Assembly: GCA_028817635.1 (NCBI GenBank)
Contig: JAPPPH010000229.1
Span: 2,823-11,306 of the forward strand
Length of the DNA stretch: 8,484 nucleotides
Reading direction: 5' to 3'
From: Verrucomicrobiales bacterium
GTDB lineage: Bacteria > Verrucomicrobiota > Verrucomicrobiia > Limisphaerales > UBA1096
The notes beneath the pieces were generated by a model, which saw only the letters and a list, made by a program, of their open reading frames with translations, was not told the origin of the DNA and did no database searches. This document shows, piece by piece, positions 6,206 through 8,484 of the stretch; the first letter of the stretch is position 1, and each line of letters opens with the position of its first letter. The translations under genes and the position numbers were made by a program.

Positions 6206-6970
6206 GTGGAGCTGAAGGAAATACTCGAGTCGATCGTCTTCTCGGCACAAAAGCCGATGAGCATCGGTGAACTGCGCACCGTACTGCGCGACACGCCGGA
6301 AAAACTTCCCGACGAAAAACACACGAGCGAGTTCGCCAATGCCACCGCGCGTGCGGTGGAGAAGGCACTCGAGGAACTGGTCGTCGAACACGACAACGCC
6401 AACCGAAGCTATCGCTTGGCCTGCGTGGGTGGCAACTGGCAATTCGTGACACGACCGGACTTTGCCCCGTGGCTGCAGGTACTCGTCGGGGCCAAGCCGC
6501 GTCCGCCCAAGCTGTCCCAGCCGGCACTTGAGACGCTGGCCATCGTGGCCTACCGGCAACCGATCACCCGGGCCGAGATCGAGCAGATTCGCGGCGTGGC
6601 AGTCGATGGCGTGGTCGCCACGTTGGTGGAACGCGAGCTGATTGAAATAAAGGGCGAAGCCGAAGCCCCGGGCCGACCCAAGCTTTACGGCACCACCCAG
6701 TTTTTCCTCGAACACTTCGGATTGAAGAATCTTGAGGAACTCCCGGCTGCGGAGGAACTGCGCCGGATACAGGTTGAGTTGGCCACTGCCGCCAAGCCGG
6801 AGGACAGCGACCAATCCCAACTCGATTTCGAGGCCGCCCCGGCGGAAGAATCTCAAGAAGAATCACCGGCAGAAAACGATGAGAAACCGGAGGCCGAGGA
6901 AGATGAGTTCGATGAAGACGACGAGGAGGAGTATGATGACGATGACGACGAGGAGGAGGAGGACGAATAG
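6206..6970 (+). CDS. scpB: ScpB, KITE subunit of the SMC-ScpAB condensin, with long acidic tail
   Basis: From GTG at 6206 the protein has 254 residues. Two winged-helix domains fill residues 1-~185: the first begins LKEILESIVFSAQKPMSIGEL, and the second has the family signature SQPALETLAIVAYRQPITRAEIEQIRGV (104-131) followed by GRPKLYGTTQFFLEHFGLKNLEELP. ScpB dimers bind the middle of ScpA and regulate the SMC ATPase ring. The GTG was preferred because it lies one base after the scpA stop and just before the conserved helix. An ATG at 6146 would overlap scpA by 59 bases and add an unconserved leader. Residues ~199-254 form a low-complexity tail made mostly of Asp and Glu with one Tyr, far more acidic than the core of the protein; such tails vary between ScpB orthologs. 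A weak GGAAG lies nine bases before the start. Confidence 0.95.
   Translation: MELKEILESIVFSAQKPMSIGELRTVLRDTPEKLPDEKHTSEFANATARAVEKALEELVVEHDNANRSYRLACVGGNWQFVTRPDFAPWLQVLVGAKPRPPKLSQPALETLAIVAYRQPITRAEIEQIRGVAVDGVVATLVERELIEIKGEAEAPGRPKLYGTTQFFLEHFGLKNLEELPAAEELRRIQVELATAAKPEDSDQSQLDFEAAPAEESQEESPAENDEKPEAEEDEFDEDDEEEYDDDDDEEEEDE
6957..6962 (+). promoter_or_regulatory. Probable ribosome binding site of pheA, embedded in the scpB acidic-tail codons
   Basis: AGGAGG, a perfect match to the Shine-Dalgarno core, ends 11 bases before the pheA ATG at 6974. Several overlapping repeats of GAGGAG lie just upstream. These bases are the Glu codons of the ScpB tail, so one stretch serves both as coding sequence and, probably, as a ribosome site. 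The spacing is a little long. Confidence 0.45.
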
Positions 6971-6973
6971 CCC

Positions 6974-8035
6974 ATGAGCCTCGAGGAACATCGCAAAGGC
7001 ATCGATGCCATCGACAAGAAACTGGTCAAGCTACTGAACGAGCGCACCGAACACGCGCTCGCGATCGGCGCGATCAAACTCAAGGCCGGCGAGGAAATCT
7101 ACGCACCGCACCGTGAGCGGTTGATCTTTCAGCGCTTGGCCAAGCTCAACAAGGGACCGGTGCCAGACGAGGCGATGCAGGCGATCTATCGTGAGATCAT
7201 GTCCTGCTCGTTGTCGCTGGAGAAGTCGCTCACCATCGCCTACCTCGGCCCGGAGGCGACCTACACGCATCAGGCCGCCATCCGCAAGTTTGGTCACAGC
7301 CTCCGCTACGCCCCACAGAAAACCATTAAGGACGTTTTCTCCGAGGTGGAAAAGGACCGGGCCGACTACGGCGTGGTCCCGATCGAGAATTCAACCGAGG
7401 GCGTGGTCACCCACACGCTCGACCTGTTCGTGGAGAGCCCACTGAAAATCGTCGCGCAGATCGTGATGCCAATCCAGCACTGCCTCGTCCGGAACAACCG
7501 CCGCACGAAGGTTCGCAAGCTCTACTCGCATCCGCAGGCGCTGGCGCAGTGCCGCGTTTGGCTGCAGCAAAACCTGCCCTCGGTGGAGGTCATCGAGGCG
7601 TCCTCCACCACACGTGCCGCCGAAATGGCCGCAGCGGACAAAACCGCAGCCGCCATCGCCGGGTCACTCGCTGCGGAGCGTTACAACCTGCAGATCTTGG
7701 ATCATAACATCCAGGACAACGCCTCGAACGCCACGCGCTTTTTCGTCCTCGGCAGAAAGTGCAGTCCCTCCACGAAGAATGACCGCACCAGCCTTGTCGT
7801 TGGGATCGAGGACAAGGTCGGAGCACTGCATCAGGTTATGGCGCCGTTCCGCAAACACCGGCTGAACATGACCAAGATCGAGTCCCGGCCCAGCAAGCGC
7901 AAGGCGTGGGAATACCTGTTTTTCATCGATTGCGACGGCCATCTTGAAGACAAGAAAGTGGCCAACGCCATCAATGAATTGGATCGGATAAGCCGGTTCG
8001 TCAAGGTGCTCGGATCGTACCCCAACGCGGAGTAA
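6974..8035 (+). CDS. pheA: Bifunctional chorismate mutase / prephenate dehydratase with ACT domain (P-protein)
   Basis: This 353-residue protein carries three domains in the usual P-protein order. Residues 1-~85 are an AroQ-type chorismate mutase (RKGIDAIDKKLVKLLNERTEHA, then YAPHRERLIFQRL and AIYREIMSCSLSLE). Residues ~86-260 are prephenate dehydratase, starting IAYLGPEATYTHQAA, with VVPIENSTEGVVTHTLD (134-150), the SHPQALAQC segment (185-193) and the catalytic NATRFF motif with T254 and R255. Residues ~270-350 are an ACT domain with GALHQV (283-288) and ESRP (303-306), the residues that bind phenylalanine in characterised enzymes, so feedback inhibition is expected. It converts chorismate to prephenate and then to phenylpyruvate, the precursor of phenylalanine, in the cytoplasm. 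It starts three bases after the scpB stop and is followed three bases later by the sugar isomerase gene. All key motifs appear intact. Confidence 0.97.
   Translation: MSLEEHRKGIDAIDKKLVKLLNERTEHALAIGAIKLKAGEEIYAPHRERLIFQRLAKLNKGPVPDEAMQAIYREIMSCSLSLEKSLTIAYLGPEATYTHQAAIRKFGHSLRYAPQKTIKDVFSEVEKDRADYGVVPIENSTEGVVTHTLDLFVESPLKIVAQIVMPIQHCLVRNNRRTKVRKLYSHPQALAQCRVWLQQNLPSVEVIEASSTTRAAEMAAADKTAAAIAGSLAAERYNLQILDHNIQDNASNATRFFVLGRKCSPSTKNDRTSLVVGIEDKVGALHQVMAPFRKHRLNMTKIESRPSKRKAWEYLFFIDCDGHLEDKKVANAINELDRISRFVKVLGSYPNAE
7133..7146. repeat. Near-perfect palindrome copy (13 of 14), in the pheA chorismate mutase region
   Basis: CGCTTGGCCAAGCT differs from the consensus only at the last base. It reads RLAKL in a helix of the chorismate mutase domain, in a stretch (RLAKLNKGP) whose length and pattern fit the family. 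It may therefore be a constrained copy or a natural look-alike. Confidence 0.55.
8029..8032 (+). promoter_or_regulatory. Ribosome binding site of the kdsD-like gene
   Basis: GGAG lies six bases before the ATG at 8039, inside the last codons of pheA. The spacing is normal, and it is one of the two clear Shine-Dalgarno matches in the window. It supports translation of the downstream gene from the shared operon mRNA. Confidence 0.5.
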
Positions 8036-8038
8036 GCC

Positions 8039-8484
8039 ATGTCCCATCTCAAGCGGGCCAGAGAAGTTTTTGATGTCGAGCTCGCCGCCGTGAAGGCGGT
8101 ACGGGGCAGGCTCAATGCCACGTTTGACAAAGCTGTGGCGCTGATCACGTACGCCTTGGCCAATCGCAACAAACTGGTCGTCGTTGGCGTGGGCAAGTCA
8201 GGCAACATCGGCCGTAAGATCGCCGCAACCTTCACCAGTACCGGTGCACCGGCTGTGCTACTGGACAGCGTCGATGCGCTTCACGGCGATCTGGGCATCC
8301 TCAACGACGGCGACATCGTGCTGGCTCTCAGCTACTCCGGCGAGACGGACGAATTAATCGACCTTCTCCCGGCAATGAAACGTTTTTCCGTTCGAGTCAT
8401 CGCCATCACCAGCGCCCCGAAGTCCACGCTTGGTCAACACGCTGACGTGGTGCTCAACGTAAAGGTGCCGAAGGAAGCCTGCCC
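8039..8484 (+). CDS. kdsD: KpsF/GutQ-type D-arabinose-5-phosphate isomerase, N-terminal part (cut at right edge)
   Basis: The visible 148 codons form most of a SIS sugar-phosphate isomerase domain. Residues ~45-60 read LVVVGVGKSGNIGRKIAATF, then STGAPAVLLD and DALHGDLG, followed by the phosphate-binding SYSGET loop near residue 100. A KEAC segment at the cut edge matches the KEACPxxLAPT pattern of this family. The enzyme interconverts ribulose-5-phosphate and arabinose-5-phosphate, the first step toward Kdo of lipopolysaccharide, in the cytoplasm. Full-length members usually add two CBS domains, which would lie beyond the window, so their presence cannot be judged. The start is three bases after the pheA stop. 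A GutQ-like catabolic role is the main alternative. The TTGGCCAA core of the window's palindrome occurs at 8155-8162 but with poorly matching arms. Confidence 0.92.
   Translation, partial: MSHLKRAREVFDVELAAVKAVRGRLNATFDKAVALITYALANRNKLVVVGVGKSGNIGRKIAATFTSTGAPAVLLDSVDALHGDLGILNDGDIVLALSYSGETDELIDLLPAMKRFSVRVIAITSAPKSTLGQHADVVLNVKVPKEAC

Noticed and set aside
6413..6424. CGCTTGGCCTGCG in scpB as a repeat copy
   Set aside because: Only the left nine bases match and the palindrome is lost. The encoded YRLAC fits a normal ScpB strand.
5386..6856. Long minus-strand frames opposite scpA and scpB
   Set aside because: The plus-strand products are unmistakable ScpA and ScpB. The antisense translations are low in conserved motifs and are coding shadows.

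Overview
The window is GC-rich (roughly 60% by eye, not counted) and almost fully coding. It holds seven genes: two cut by the window edges and five complete. The presence of a Kdo/LPS sugar isomerase, long signal-peptide-bearing periplasmic proteins and weak or absent Shine-Dalgarno sequences at most starts points to a Gram-negative-type bacterium. A TolB-propeller/M28/PDZ peptidase together with a P-protein of chorismate mutase-prephenate dehydratase type would fit Verrucomicrobiota or a related PVC-group lineage, probably environmental. This placement is inference, not proof.

Layout, left to right. A GNAT-like acetyltransferase (minus strand, cut at the left edge) diverges across about 50 bp from a 970-residue secreted peptidase (plus strand). 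That peptidase combines WD40-like/TolB repeats, a PA-like insert, an M28 zinc aminopeptidase domain and a C-terminal PDZ domain. It converges, with a 3-bp gap, on a minus-strand pair: a long-form NfeD membrane serine protease followed by a small gamma-glutamylcyclotransferase-like protein. A 112-bp divergent promoter region separates nfeD from a tightly packed plus-strand operon, scpA-scpB-pheA-kdsD (gaps of 1, 3 and 3 bp). This operon joins chromosome condensation (ScpAB partners of SMC), phenylalanine synthesis (bifunctional P-protein with ACT domain) and the first committed sugar step for Kdo (arabinose-5-phosphate isomerase, cut at the right edge).

The most striking feature is not a gene. 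A perfect 14-bp palindrome, CGCTTGGCCAAGCG, occurs six times in 8.5 kb, plus two abutting partial copies, one 13/14 copy and several weaker relatives. Copies sit mainly inside genes, in tolerant places: both signal peptides, interdomain linkers and a gene junction. Two copies are near-identical 12-bp-period dimers in two adjacent genes. The palindrome has no stop codon in any frame and reads as AWPSA, LGQA or RLAKR. It looks like a highly iterated, genome-wide intragenic palindrome, comparable in kind to cyanobacterial HIP1 or to DNA uptake sequences, but with a sequence I do not recognise from either. Its function cannot be decided from this window.

No tRNA, rRNA, CRISPR array, insertion sequence or convincing intrinsic terminator was seen.
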